Positions 51,829 to 60,290 of a stretch of 64,000 bases of DNA are shown here, piece after piece. A program made the position numbers and the translations under genes. Below the pieces are notes generated by a model. It worked only from the letters and a program-made list of their open reading frames with translations, was not told the DNA's origin and did not search any database. The stretch spans positions 6,008 to 70,007 of the forward strand of contig JBHIBD010000002.1 in NCBI GenBank assembly GCA_046758865.1. Reading direction: 5' to 3'. How positions within the stretch are numbered: position 1 is the stretch's first letter; every line of letters starts with the position of its first letter. This DNA comes from JBHIBD01 sp046758865. Its GTDB lineage: Bacteria > Planctomycetota > Brocadiia > Brocadiales > Bathyanammoxibiaceae.

Positions 51829-52317
51829 CAATAAACTTTAAGACTGTAGCAAAAACCTCACCTTAAAACGGCAGGAATAATGATGAGGGATAGTAGGCGA
51901 AGCATCCTTCAACAATCCAGCCTTGCCTCTGGTACGGCCGTTACCCTCGGTCTTTCAACGTCTACCCCCTCTTACGAGTTAACATACTCTGATTTGAACC
52001 CCCTCAAACAAAAATGGCAAGTGGTGATAGTCTCATTTTCTTATAGAGAGAAGATGTGTACAAAGGGCCTGCTAATTCTGTAACAATAAACTTTAAGACT
52101 GTAGCAAAAACCTCACCTTAAAACGGCAGGAATAATGATGAGGGATAGTAGGCGAAGCATCCTTCAACAATCCAGCCTTGCCTCTGGTACGGCCGTTACC
52201 CTCGGTCTTTCAACGTCTACCCCCTCTTACGAGTTAACATACTCTGATTTGAACCTCCTCAAACAAAAATGGCAAGTGGTGATAGTCTCATTTTCTGATA
52301 AAGGGAAGATATGCGCA
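51808..52317. repeat. 255-bp direct tandem repeat (two copies)
   Basis: Copy 1 about 51808-52062, copy 2 about 52063-52317, period 255 bp (85 codons). They are near-identical apart from a C/T difference in the CCCCCTC/CCTCCTC word and then diverge after TCATTTTCT, where copy 2 moves into the cluster B leader sequence. Confidence 0.88.
51880..52083 (+). CDS. Small ORF with Tat-signal-like N-terminus, copy 1
   Basis: 67 codons. MMRDSRRSILQQSSLASGTAV continues TLGLSTSTP, resembling a twin-arginine signal peptide (SRRxhL plus hydrophobic stretch) but with no mature domain after it; the tail runs into leader-repeat sequence. AGGAAT lies upstream. Probably a remnant of an exported-protein gene rather than a working one. 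Confidence 0.35.
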   Translation: MMRDSRRSILQQSSLASGTAVTLGLSTSTPSYELTYSDLNPLKQKWQVVIVSFSYREKMCTKGLLIL

Positions 52318-52338
52318 GAGAGCCTGTCAATTCTATAG
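52135..52338 (+). CDS. Small ORF with Tat-signal-like N-terminus, copy 2
   Basis: 67 codons, nearly identical to the ORF 255 bp upstream for the first 50 residues (SRRSILQQSSLASGTAV) and differing at the tail. Overlaps the start of the truncated flavoprotein copy at 52311. Coding status doubtful. Confidence 0.35.
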   Translation: MMRDSRRSILQQSSLASGTAVTLGLSTSTPSYELTYSDLNLLKQKWQVVIVSFSDKGKICAESLSIL

Positions 52339-52480
52339 CAATAGACTTCAAAGAAGATGCATTCTCGATATCTCTAGAAGAGCTCTCCCTAATAAGGGCC
52401 AAGCATCTGGAGGCCGCACGGCGATCTGCGCTGAGTGATATACCTATAGCCACCTCTGTGAATAAGGGACTTTGTAAGAG
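52265..52480 (+). pseudogene. Truncated copy of the cluster B flavoprotein start with its leader
   Basis: The leader (AAAATGGCAAGTGGTGATAG...) and an ORF from ATG 52311 repeat 52900-53105 closely: MRREPVNSIAIDFKEDAFSI, then SLEELSLIRAKHLEAARRSA, up to ATSVNKG. At 52470, where the true gene reads KEWFSENVP, this copy departs into sequence resembling the leader of the 123-codon gene. Confidence 0.85.
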
Positions 52481-52481
52481 T

Positions 52482-52878
52482 CCCATTCTATCTAACTGTG
52501 TAAAGGAGGGGACCGACAATGCCACTTAGGGGCGAGACGGACGCTACTGTTTCATTTTCTAAGGAGATGAAGGTAAAGGCCAAGGATAAAGAGGTCAATG
52601 GTAAGGGCATCATAGAGCTGTTAACACTTGGCGCTGAGCAGGGTACTGATATACGCATCATTGCTAGACGAAAATGTCTTAATTGTAAACGGTGTAAACA
52701 ATGTGAGAGGGAAAATATGCACAGAGAACCTGCCAATTCTATAACAATAAACTTCAAGGAAGGTGCATTCTCGATATCTCTGGAAGAGCTCTCCCTGATG
52801 AGGGCCAAGTAACCACAGAGGCCGCACGGCAGCCTCCAGGGCGGACCTATGAGCCCAGAGATTCCTGTGAATTAGCTT
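52482..52878 (+). pseudogene. Chimeric third copy of the 123-codon gene containing HPr and flavoprotein pieces
   Basis: The ribosome site and first codons (MPLRGETDAT) and the last codons (GSLQGGPMSPEIPVN, stop at 52872-52874) match the 123-codon gene. The interior is replaced by a segment similar to HPr codons 32-63 (KVKAKDKEVNGKGIIELL at about 52568-52670), a cysteine-rich bit (CLNCKRCKQC), and the N-terminus of the cluster B flavoprotein (MHREPANSITINFKE...LSLMRAK). The frame from 52519 stays open for 97 codons to 52812. Whether it is expressed is unknown. Confidence 0.8.
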
Positions 52879-52947
52879 CTTTCAGAGGAGTGGATAGTCT
52901 TAAAAATGGTAAGTGGTGATAGTCTCATTTTCTTATAAAGGGAAGAT

Positions 52948-54915
52948 ATGCGCAGAGAGCCTGTCAGTTCTATAACAATAAACTTCAAGGAAGAAGCATT
53001 CTCAATATCTCTAGAAGAGCTCTCCCTGATGAGGGCCAAGCATCTGGAGGCCGCGCGGCAATCTGCGCGGAGCGATATACCTATAGCCACCTCTGTGGAT
53101 AAGGAATGGTTTAGTGAAAATGTACCCTGTCGCCGCACCTGTCCGGCTCGCACCAATGCCAGGGGCTATGTAATGGCCATTGCTGAAGGCAGGTACCAGG
53201 AGGCCTATCTGATTGCCAGGAGGAATAACCCCTTTGTTTCCGTCTGCGGCAAGGTCTGTGGTGCGCCCTGTGAGTCGGCCTGCCGGAGGGGCAAGGTGGA
53301 TGAGGCGGTATCTATAAGGGCCTTGAAGGATTTTGCCGTAGAAAGCAACCGCCTGAGTACTGAAGAGGTTTATCGCTGGCTGGGGCAGAAGATGGAGAGG
53401 GTGGTGCCGGTGGTGAGGGGGAGGAAGTCTCCCCGTCTCGTTTCAGTTTGTAGTGAGCGCACTCTTTCAAGCCAACCCGTTTGCTCCCCGGCCCGGGTGG
53501 CAATAGTTGGTGCGGGGCCCGCCGGTCTTTCGGCCGCCCATGACCTGACCCTCATGGGCTATCAGGTAAAGCTCTATGAGGCCAGCAGTAACCCTGGTGG
53601 TATGCCTGCCAATGCACTGCCCTTCTTCAGGCTGGATAGAGAGGCGGTGAGGAAGGATGTGGAATCCATACTCTCTCTGGGCATAGAGCTGGAAGTTAAT
53701 AAGGTCTGCGGAAAGGACTTCAGCATTGACCAGCTCTGGGAGGAGTTTGATGCAGTCCTTATAGCAGTGGGGCTCCAGAAGGGGAGGGTTATCCCCATCC
53801 CAGGGGTGGAGTTGTCGGGGGTCTTATCGGGGTTGGACCTCTTGATGGACGTAGCGGCTGGCCGAAAGGTTACTTTGAGTCAGAAGGTAATGGTAGTGGG
53901 AGGGGGATGCGTGGCTACGGATGTAGCCAGGGCAGCGGTGAGATTGGACTCCACCAGGGAGGTGCACCTGGTATGCCTAGAGGCCATGAAGGGCTGTAGA
54001 CCCGATGATCCCAGGGAGGAGATGCCTGCCTGGGTCGGTGACGTTGTAGATAGTAAGGAGGAAGGAATCATCTTTGATACCTCCTGTAGCCCCAAGAGGG
54101 TGGTGGGTCAGAATGGCAGGGTCAAAGGTCTAGAGGTGATAAGGGTAAGCTCTGTTTACGACTCTGAGGGTCGTTTCAAACCCACCTATATCCCAGGTAC
54201 AGAACGTATCATAGAATGCGAGAACATCCTCTGGGCCGTGGGTCAGGCCCCTGATATGAGTTTCCTGGAAGGTAGTCAGGGTTTTGAGCTTAACCAGAGG
54301 AAGATGCTAAAGGTAGACCCCGTTACCCAGGCCACTTCCAAGCCTGGAGTCTTTGCCTGTGGTGACATCCTGGGTCCTGGCCTGGTAATAGACGCAGTAG
54401 CCTCGGGTCAACGGGCTGCCCAGGCCATCCATCAGTACCTGGGAGGTAGCGGCTTCCTGGGGTTGAGCAGACAGGTGCGCATGGAGGCTATACCCGTTCC
54501 CCGTAGGTTTGAGAGGTTCTTCCCCGGAATCTCCTTGAAAAGGCTACTTCCTGCCCTGCTGCCTCCCAAGGAGAGGCTCAAGGGATGGGAGGCCGCAGAG
54601 ATACCTTACTCGGAATACGATGCCCGGGAACAGGGCCGGCGGTGCCTCAACTGCAATGTCAGCCCGATAATAGGGCGGGAGAGGCCGTGTATCCTCTGTG
54701 GGGGTTGTGTAGACGTCTGCCCCACCAGGGCTATCTCTATGGTCTATCTGGATGATTCAGTGGTGAAAGAGTCAGCCCTCTTGGATGGCGGGGCAGGTGG
54801 TGGGCCCTGGGTAGGGCTGACAAAAGATGAGGAGCTTTGCATCCACTGCGGGCTGTGTGACTATCGCTGTCCTGTTGATGCCATTTCAATGGTGAAGTTT
54901 GAGGAAATCTTGTAG
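52948..54915 (+). CDS. Cluster B: GltD-like FAD/NAD(P)/iron-sulfur oxidoreductase
   Basis: 655 residues, paralogue of the cluster A flavoprotein. N-terminal cluster cysteines C61, C65, C100, C104, C108, C112 (NVPCRRTCP, CGKVCGAPCESAC); FAD motif AIVGAGPAGLSAAHDLTLMG; NAD(P) motif VMVVGGGCVATDVARA with Cys in place of Asn; C-terminal clusters CILCGGCVDVCP and CIHCGLCDYRCP. Its N-terminal 50 residues differ completely from copy A and are the part repeated in the mosaic upstream. ATG 52948 has AGGGAAG close upstream. No clear promoter is seen directly before it. Confidence 0.85.
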   Translation: MRREPVSSITINFKEEAFSISLEELSLMRAKHLEAARQSARSDIPIATSVDKEWFSENVPCRRTCPARTNARGYVMAIAEGRYQEAYLIARRNNPFVSVCGKVCGAPCESACRRGKVDEAVSIRALKDFAVESNRLSTEEVYRWLGQKMERVVPVVRGRKSPRLVSVCSERTLSSQPVCSPARVAIVGAGPAGLSAAHDLTLMGYQVKLYEASSNPGGMPANALPFFRLDREAVRKDVESILSLGIELEVNKVCGKDFSIDQLWEEFDAVLIAVGLQKGRVIPIPGVELSGVLSGLDLLMDVAAGRKVTLSQKVMVVGGGCVATDVARAAVRLDSTREVHLVCLEAMKGCRPDDPREEMPAWVGDVVDSKEEGIIFDTSCSPKRVVGQNGRVKGLEVIRVSSVYDSEGRFKPTYIPGTERIIECENILWAVGQAPDMSFLEGSQGFELNQRKMLKVDPVTQATSKPGVFACGDILGPGLVIDAVASGQRAAQAIHQYLGGSGFLGLSRQVRMEAIPVPRRFERFFPGISLKRLLPALLPPKERLKGWEAAEIPYSEYDAREQGRRCLNCNVSPIIGRERPCILCGGCVDVCPTRAISMVYLDDSVVKESALLDGGAGGGPWVGLTKDEELCIHCGLCDYRCPVDAISMVKFEEIL

Positions 54916-54929
54916 AGAGGTCGTATGCG

Positions 54930-55448
54930 ATGTTTAAGTCTAAGTCTATGACTCATAGAGAGGGAGCTATACCCCTGGGGCTCAAGAGGCCCTCCAGACG
55001 GCAGGCCCTGTGGACTGCGCTCTGGTGGAGTGGCTGGGGGGTAATCTTTGGCATGCTCTGTGTTGCAGGGGCAACCCTGGTGCGGTTCCTCTACCCCAGG
55101 GCCACTTATGAGCCCTCTAAGGTCTTTAAGGCCAAGAGGCCTGAGCAGTACGCAATGGGCTCGGTAAACCTGGTGCCCGGCCGAAAGGTCTGGATAATAC
55201 GGGAAGAGAGGGGCTTTTATGCCCTCCTGGCCATATGTACCCATCTGGGTTGCCAGCCGGTGTGGTATGAAAGCCAGCAGATATTTAAATGCCCCTGCCA
55301 CGGCAGCCGCTTTTATAAGGATGGGATAAACTTCGCTGGCCCGGCCCCCAGGCCCCTGGAGCGCATGGAGATTACCTTGGCTAGCGATGGGCGGCTGGTG
55401 GTGAATGAGGGCAAGGCAGTGGATATAGACTACTTCCTGAATGTCTAG
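54930..55448 (+). CDS. Cluster B: Rieske iron-sulfur protein
   Basis: 172 residues. SRRQAL precedes the transmembrane anchor; [2Fe-2S] motifs CTHLGC and CPCHGS. Same order and length class as copy A, with many substitutions. In copy A the glycine after CPCHG is Gly, here Ser, a position that tunes redox potential in Rieske proteins. Confidence 0.95.
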   Translation: MFKSKSMTHREGAIPLGLKRPSRRQALWTALWWSGWGVIFGMLCVAGATLVRFLYPRATYEPSKVFKAKRPEQYAMGSVNLVPGRKVWIIREERGFYALLAICTHLGCQPVWYESQQIFKCPCHGSRFYKDGINFAGPAPRPLERMEITLASDGRLVVNEGKAVDIDYFLNV

Positions 55449-55471
55449 CTATTCCTTTTAGGAGGAGAGCG

Positions 55472-56206
55472 ATGAATATATTCGTCCAGATATGGAGGTC
55501 TATATTCAGGACTGGTGTCTCTGACAGCCCCCTCCACCGGGTCTTCCGGGTGGTGGCAAATTTTATCCTCCATATCCATCCGTCCCGGGTGAGCAAGGAA
55601 GGCATAAAGTTTAATTACACCTTCTGCCTGGGTGGGCTCAGCCTCTTCTTTTTTGTAGTCACTGCCATAACCGGTGGGTTTCTGATGATTTATTATGTAC
55701 CCGATGTGGATAAGGCCTATTCCAGCATGAAGGACCTGGACGATGTAGTACCTTTCGGCACATTTCAGAGAAACCTCCACCGCTGGGCAGCCCACCTGAT
55801 GGTCGTCTTTGTGCCCCTGCACATGCTAAGGGTATTTTTGACCAGCTCTTATAAACCACCCAGAGAGTTTAACTGGGTCATCGGGGTGGGCCTGCTTATG
55901 ATAACCTTCTTGCTCAGTTTTACGGGCTATCTACTGCCATGGGACCAGTTGTCTTTTTGGGCAGTAACGGTAGGAGCTACCATGGGGGAAAATACCCCTC
56001 TTCTGGGCGCTAAAGGCCCTTTTAGCCTCTTGGGTCCGGAAGAGGATGTCCATTTTATCCTTTTGGGTGGCACCGCCATAGACCAGCCTACCCTCATCCG
56101 CTTTTATTTTGCCCACTGTGTGGGCCTGCCAGGGGCCGCAGCGGGATTAATGGCCATCCACTTCTGGAGGATTAGAAAGGCAGGAGGCATCTCTAGGCCC
56201 TTGTAG
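55472..56206 (+). CDS. Cluster B: cytochrome b6-like subunit
   Basis: 244 residues with the complete amphipathic N-terminus (MNIFVQIWRSIFRTG...) absent from copy A. Haem b ligands H103/H117 and H215/H230 (14 and 15 apart, b6 spacing). C52 in TFCLGGLS is placed like the haem ci cysteine of cytochrome b6. Ribosome site AGGAGGAG. Confidence 0.95.
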   Translation: MNIFVQIWRSIFRTGVSDSPLHRVFRVVANFILHIHPSRVSKEGIKFNYTFCLGGLSLFFFVVTAITGGFLMIYYVPDVDKAYSSMKDLDDVVPFGTFQRNLHRWAAHLMVVFVPLHMLRVFLTSSYKPPREFNWVIGVGLLMITFLLSFTGYLLPWDQLSFWAVTVGATMGENTPLLGAKGPFSLLGPEEDVHFILLGGTAIDQPTLIRFYFAHCVGLPGAAAGLMAIHFWRIRKAGGISRPL

Positions 56207-56218
56207 TGTCTTAGACCA

Positions 56219-56995
56219 ATGGCTGAGAAAACAGAAAGCAAAGAAAAGGTTAGACTCCTTACCGTGGTGAGAGAGGACGTCCTGCTCAGGCAGCGGGATG
56301 TCTATCCTAAGGAAGTGAAGGTAGACACCTGGCCCCACTTGGTGAAGAGGGAACTCATAGCCCTGCTGGCGGCCTCCGTAGTGCTGATGGTCTGGAGCCT
56401 GGTACAGGATGCCCCCCTGGAGGAGCTGGCCAATCCTAGTGAGACCCCCAAGGAGGCCAAGGCCCCCTGGTATTTCGTGGGCCTGCAGGAACTGCTGGTA
56501 TATTTTGACCCCTGGATAGCAGGGGTGGTGCTGCCTACGGTCATCCTTATTGGCCTGGCCATTATACCCTATATAGACCCTGACCCTGTAAAGGGGGTGG
56601 GCCGCTACACCCTTGGGAAGAGAAAGTTTGCCGTGTCCTGCTTCATTGGTGGCTTTGCTATGTGGTTTGTCTTGGTGGTAGTGGGACAGTATTTTCGGGG
56701 TCCCTTCTGGAGCTTTTACTGGCCCTGGGAGGGCCGGGAGGTGGTGAAGCCCATGGAGGCGGCCCTGGTCAGTTTCCCCCTGCCAGTAGGCATAGCCTTT
56801 CTGGTATGTTATGGGGCCCTGGTGCTCATCCTCCCTGCTATCTTCTTCAAGAATTTCTTCTTCAGGCTGGGCCTTATACGATATTTCATTACCATGAATC
56901 TATTTGCTGGCCTGCTCTTTGTGCCTATCAAGATATTCCTGAGGCACATCTTGCATGTCAAATACATACTGGTAACCCCCTGGTTTAACGTGTGA
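56219..56995 (+). CDS. Cluster B: cytochrome b C-terminal (subunit IV-like) protein
   Basis: 258 residues, counterpart of 46677-47456. The PEWY motif reads APWY at 82-85. Ends LVTPWFNV as in copy A. Only 12 bp after the b6 gene, so probably translated together. Confidence 0.93.
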   Translation: MAEKTESKEKVRLLTVVREDVLLRQRDVYPKEVKVDTWPHLVKRELIALLAASVVLMVWSLVQDAPLEELANPSETPKEAKAPWYFVGLQELLVYFDPWIAGVVLPTVILIGLAIIPYIDPDPVKGVGRYTLGKRKFAVSCFIGGFAMWFVLVVVGQYFRGPFWSFYWPWEGREVVKPMEAALVSFPLPVGIAFLVCYGALVLILPAIFFKNFFFRLGLIRYFITMNLFAGLLFVPIKIFLRHILHVKYILVTPWFNV

Positions 56996-57007
56996 AGGTA
57001 AAGCGAT

Positions 57008-58336
57008 ATGGCATGGAGGATACCCTTTGTTGTCTTATCGGTAGCCCTGCTGGGCCTGCTCATCATCTGGATTATCAGGGAGATTAACCCCCAGTGGAAG
57101 GGCCATCAGGAGGCCGCTTATGCCCAACAGGTGGAGAGACTGGAGCAGGAGTTGGAGAGGTGGTCCGACCCTAAATGGGGGGACCCTGTCACGGCAGAAA
57201 AGGTGAGACAGAGGATTGAGGCCCTAAAAAGACCCCACCTGGGAGTAAAACAGATACTCCTTAAAGGCACCGGGCTCTGGAAGGAGGGGGAAAACGGGGA
57301 GAAGGTGGACAGGTGTATGACCTGCCATATAGATGAAGACAAATTGGTAGAACTGCACCCCAAAACATTTGATTATTTCCCTTATGACATCTATGGCTGT
57401 ACGGTCTGCCACGGAGGTCATGGCGAATCCCTCCGGCTGGAGAAGGCCCATAAGGGCATGCATACCGACAGGAAAGAGATGATAGGTACGATAGACACCG
57501 CTGACGCCGTGCTGGAACTGTGGAAGGAACTGGCCAAACTCTCCCCGAAGGAGGACCAAAGGGCCTCAGATTATAAGTATTACAGCATAACCGGCGAGAA
57601 GGCGGTCTACGTGGGCAGCATCACCTGCCTCAGGTGTCACAAGGGCCTCACCACCTGGCACATTAACCGCTGGAAGGACAACAAGTTTGTCACAATGGAA
57701 CGGGTCAAAAAGGCCAGAGATTTTATAGAGGGTGATGAAGACTACAGGAAGAAGTGTTACAAGTGCCATACCACCGGGTACGATGAAGAGAGCGGCAAAT
57801 ATGTAGAGGAAGGTGTGACCTGTGAGGCCTGCCACGGACCCGGCCAGCTTTACGTTTATTTTATGAGTATGGGAAAGGTAGAAGAGGCCCAGAGGCTCAG
57901 CAAGCTGGGCTTTAGCTACGAGGTCTGTGGCAGATGCCATATGGCCAGGCACCACGAGATGAGGGCTCAATTCCTGGCCAAGATTCAATCCGAAGGCCCG
58001 AAGTCCCAGGTTCTGGCGCAGGAAGTAGAAAAGAAAGAGGCCCTTCAGAAAGAAACCTCTCAGGAAGAGGTGATACCTGTTTCCTTACAGGTGCCCGTAT
58101 TTGAGGTGTCTCCAGAGATATCCCCCTTCTCGGAAGACAACACCATCAGGGAAATTAAACTGGTAATCCCTGAAGTAGGGGCTGCCCCTCCGGCCCAGAA
58201 GGCTGAGGAGCAAGAAGCCGTGTCTTTGGATATAGATAATAGAAGTACCCACAGTGGAAAGGAGGGATTACCCCTTAAAACCCAGACTGAAGCCTTACAA
58301 GAAGCAGCGACCACACCTCGAGGCGAAGACCCATAG
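57008..58336 (+). CDS. Cluster B: membrane-anchored hexahaem cytochrome c
   Basis: 442 residues. N-terminal membrane helix, six CxxCH (CMTCH, CTVCH, CLRCH, CYKCH, CEACH, CGRCH) in the same spacing as copy A, with the cytochrome c554-like CYKCHTTGYDEESG...TCEACHGPG. The last 110 residues are a Glu/Gln/Pro-rich tail unrelated in sequence to that of copy A, though similar in composition. Confidence 0.88.
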   Translation: MAWRIPFVVLSVALLGLLIIWIIREINPQWKGHQEAAYAQQVERLEQELERWSDPKWGDPVTAEKVRQRIEALKRPHLGVKQILLKGTGLWKEGENGEKVDRCMTCHIDEDKLVELHPKTFDYFPYDIYGCTVCHGGHGESLRLEKAHKGMHTDRKEMIGTIDTADAVLELWKELAKLSPKEDQRASDYKYYSITGEKAVYVGSITCLRCHKGLTTWHINRWKDNKFVTMERVKKARDFIEGDEDYRKKCYKCHTTGYDEESGKYVEEGVTCEACHGPGQLYVYFMSMGKVEEAQRLSKLGFSYEVCGRCHMARHHEMRAQFLAKIQSEGPKSQVLAQEVEKKEALQKETSQEEVIPVSLQVPVFEVSPEISPFSEDNTIREIKLVIPEVGAAPPAQKAEEQEAVSLDIDNRSTHSGKEGLPLKTQTEALQEAATTPRGEDP

Positions 58337-58389
58337 TCCCCAGGGAGGTTAAGTGGGAGTAGAAAAAACCTTATAAGGAGGGAAGCGTT

Positions 58390-59997
58390 ATGAGATTACT
58401 GTTCATCATAGGGTTGGCCACAGCAGTTATTTTGCTAGGGCCGAGTCAAGTCCAGGCCCAACAGGCCCCTGAGGGGAAGTCTTATACCTATCCCTCAGAG
58501 TCTCTTAAGAAGATGTACGAAGAGCACGTGGGGCTGGATAAGGGAGATGGCCCCTTTGCTGAGGCCTATAAGCCCATACCTCTCTACATGTATATGAGTC
58601 CTGCCAGGCACTACATACGGCCAGACATCAAGATGTTTGCTGAGCTGCTGGAAAAATTTCAGCCCGAGCAGTGTATAGAATGCCACACCGAGGTCACCCC
58701 GGGGATAGTCAAGGCTTGGCAGAGCTCCACCCATGCCCAGCCCAAGAAAAATGGGTATTTCGCCGCAAAGACCGCTGAGATAGAGAAGCGCCTGGGACGG
58801 GAGATAAAAGAGGTATACTGTGGGGATTGCCACGGCAAGAACCATGATGTGCTGCAGATGCCCACCGTGGATAATTCCTGCGGAGAGTGCCATGTGCAGC
58901 AGGCAGAGGAGTTTGCCTCTGAGAGGGAGTATGGTCGGCCCAACCACATCCAGAGTTGGGAGTCCAACGTGGTGGTGCCCTGGTATATAGAGATATACCG
59001 CCAGGGGGAGGGCGCCTCCCTGATAGGCTGTGACCTGTGCCATGTGGAGATGGCCAGATGCGACGGATGCCACACCAGGCATAGCTTCTCAGCCGCTGAG
59101 GGCAGGAGGCCCCAGGCATGCGGTAGTTGCCACATGGGACCAGACCACCCCGATAGGGAGACCTACAGCTATTCTAAGATGGGCACTATTTACGACCTGG
59201 AGGGTGAACACTGGCCCTGGGACAAGCCCTTGAAGGATGTCGTTCCTGGAGAGGACTATAAGAGCCCCACCTGTCAGTATTGCCATATGTATAAGGGGGG
59301 TGGGGAATGGTGGATTAACCCCGTCAGCAAGGGCATCTGGCGCATGGGCACCGTACCTCCGAAGGAGGTAGAGTATCAGTCCAGCCTCAAGGATTATCCC
59401 TACGGAATTACTATCCCTCCTTTGAATAAGAAGCTGGAGATATATTCCCCACAGAATCTCCAGAAACGAGAGCAGTGGATAGAACTGTGTGGCAGGTGCC
59501 ACAGCAGCCGCTTTGCCCGACTGTGGCTGGAAAACCTTGACCAGTATATGTTCCTGTCCTTCAAGAAGCAAGACCAGGCCCAGAAGATACTTGATGAGGT
59601 CATTGCCGAGGGGCTGCTTGACCCAGCTCCTGGAGACAGGGCCATCTTCCCTATGGGGGATGTACTGGCCGAGGCCCTGGGTCCAGATAATTTAGGGATG
59701 GGTATCTACAAGGCCTTTAAGGAGAGTAAGGGGCATATCCCTGTAGTAGGCCCCATCCTGGGGGTCTACTCTGCTTTCATCACGGGACCCGGCAATCCCA
59801 GTACTATAGAGAGGGAGTACTCGGAGATGTGGTTCTGGTACAAGCTCAAGGGCTACAAGGGCACAGCCCATGCCCAGCAGGACTACTCCTGGTGGTATGG
59901 TTGGTCACACATGATTGGTTCACTAGCCCACATCCAGGATGAGGCCGACAAGCTCAGGAGGCTCAAGGCCCTGGAGGTGACAACCAAGCTTAAGTAA
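58390..59997 (+). CDS. Cluster B: HAO-family octahaem cytochrome c
   Basis: 535 residues, exported (cleavage near VQA-QQ, residue 23). Eight CxxCH at 95, 144, 164, 214, 224, 244, 295 and 367. Distal Asp-His as PDHP after the sixth motif; aromatic motif YSWWYG near the C-terminus is conserved with copy A. It lacks the 30-residue C-terminal extension of copy A. AAGGAGGGAAG ribosome site. As with copy A the reaction direction cannot be decided from the sequence alone. Confidence 0.92.
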   Translation: MRLLFIIGLATAVILLGPSQVQAQQAPEGKSYTYPSESLKKMYEEHVGLDKGDGPFAEAYKPIPLYMYMSPARHYIRPDIKMFAELLEKFQPEQCIECHTEVTPGIVKAWQSSTHAQPKKNGYFAAKTAEIEKRLGREIKEVYCGDCHGKNHDVLQMPTVDNSCGECHVQQAEEFASEREYGRPNHIQSWESNVVVPWYIEIYRQGEGASLIGCDLCHVEMARCDGCHTRHSFSAAEGRRPQACGSCHMGPDHPDRETYSYSKMGTIYDLEGEHWPWDKPLKDVVPGEDYKSPTCQYCHMYKGGGEWWINPVSKGIWRMGTVPPKEVEYQSSLKDYPYGITIPPLNKKLEIYSPQNLQKREQWIELCGRCHSSRFARLWLENLDQYMFLSFKKQDQAQKILDEVIAEGLLDPAPGDRAIFPMGDVLAEALGPDNLGMGIYKAFKESKGHIPVVGPILGVYSAFITGPGNPSTIEREYSEMWFWYKLKGYKGTAHAQQDYSWWYGWSHMIGSLAHIQDEADKLRRLKALEVTTKLK

Positions 59998-60015
59998 GTC
60001 ACCCCACTGGTGACT

Positions 60016-60113
60016 GAGGAGAGGGCCCCCCCTGCCCCAGGCATGCCAACCTGGGTCAGACAGAGCCCACCTCTGTAAGTCCACCCTCCGTGTGGGTAAG
60101 GGCTCTCTCCTTT
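60016..60113 (+). terminator. Probable terminator of cluster B
   Basis: GGAGAGGGCCC near 60016 pairs with GGGCTCTCTCC near 60098-60108 (one G-T wobble), with inner hairpins such as CCCAGG..CCTGGG, followed by TTTTC. Confidence 0.55.
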
Positions 60114-60290
60114 TCTATCATAAATATGCGTGCCCATTTCGCATGTGTCGGGTTTTTCGGAGGGTTCGTATGGTTTAAGGCCCATTTCTACGGGTGTTTG
60201 TTTTCTCTCCGGGGTGCAGGTTCGGGGGGTTTAGGTAACTTAATAGTTTTTGTATTGAGAGCTGTGAAAAAGTTTATAGTACCGTTTTAA

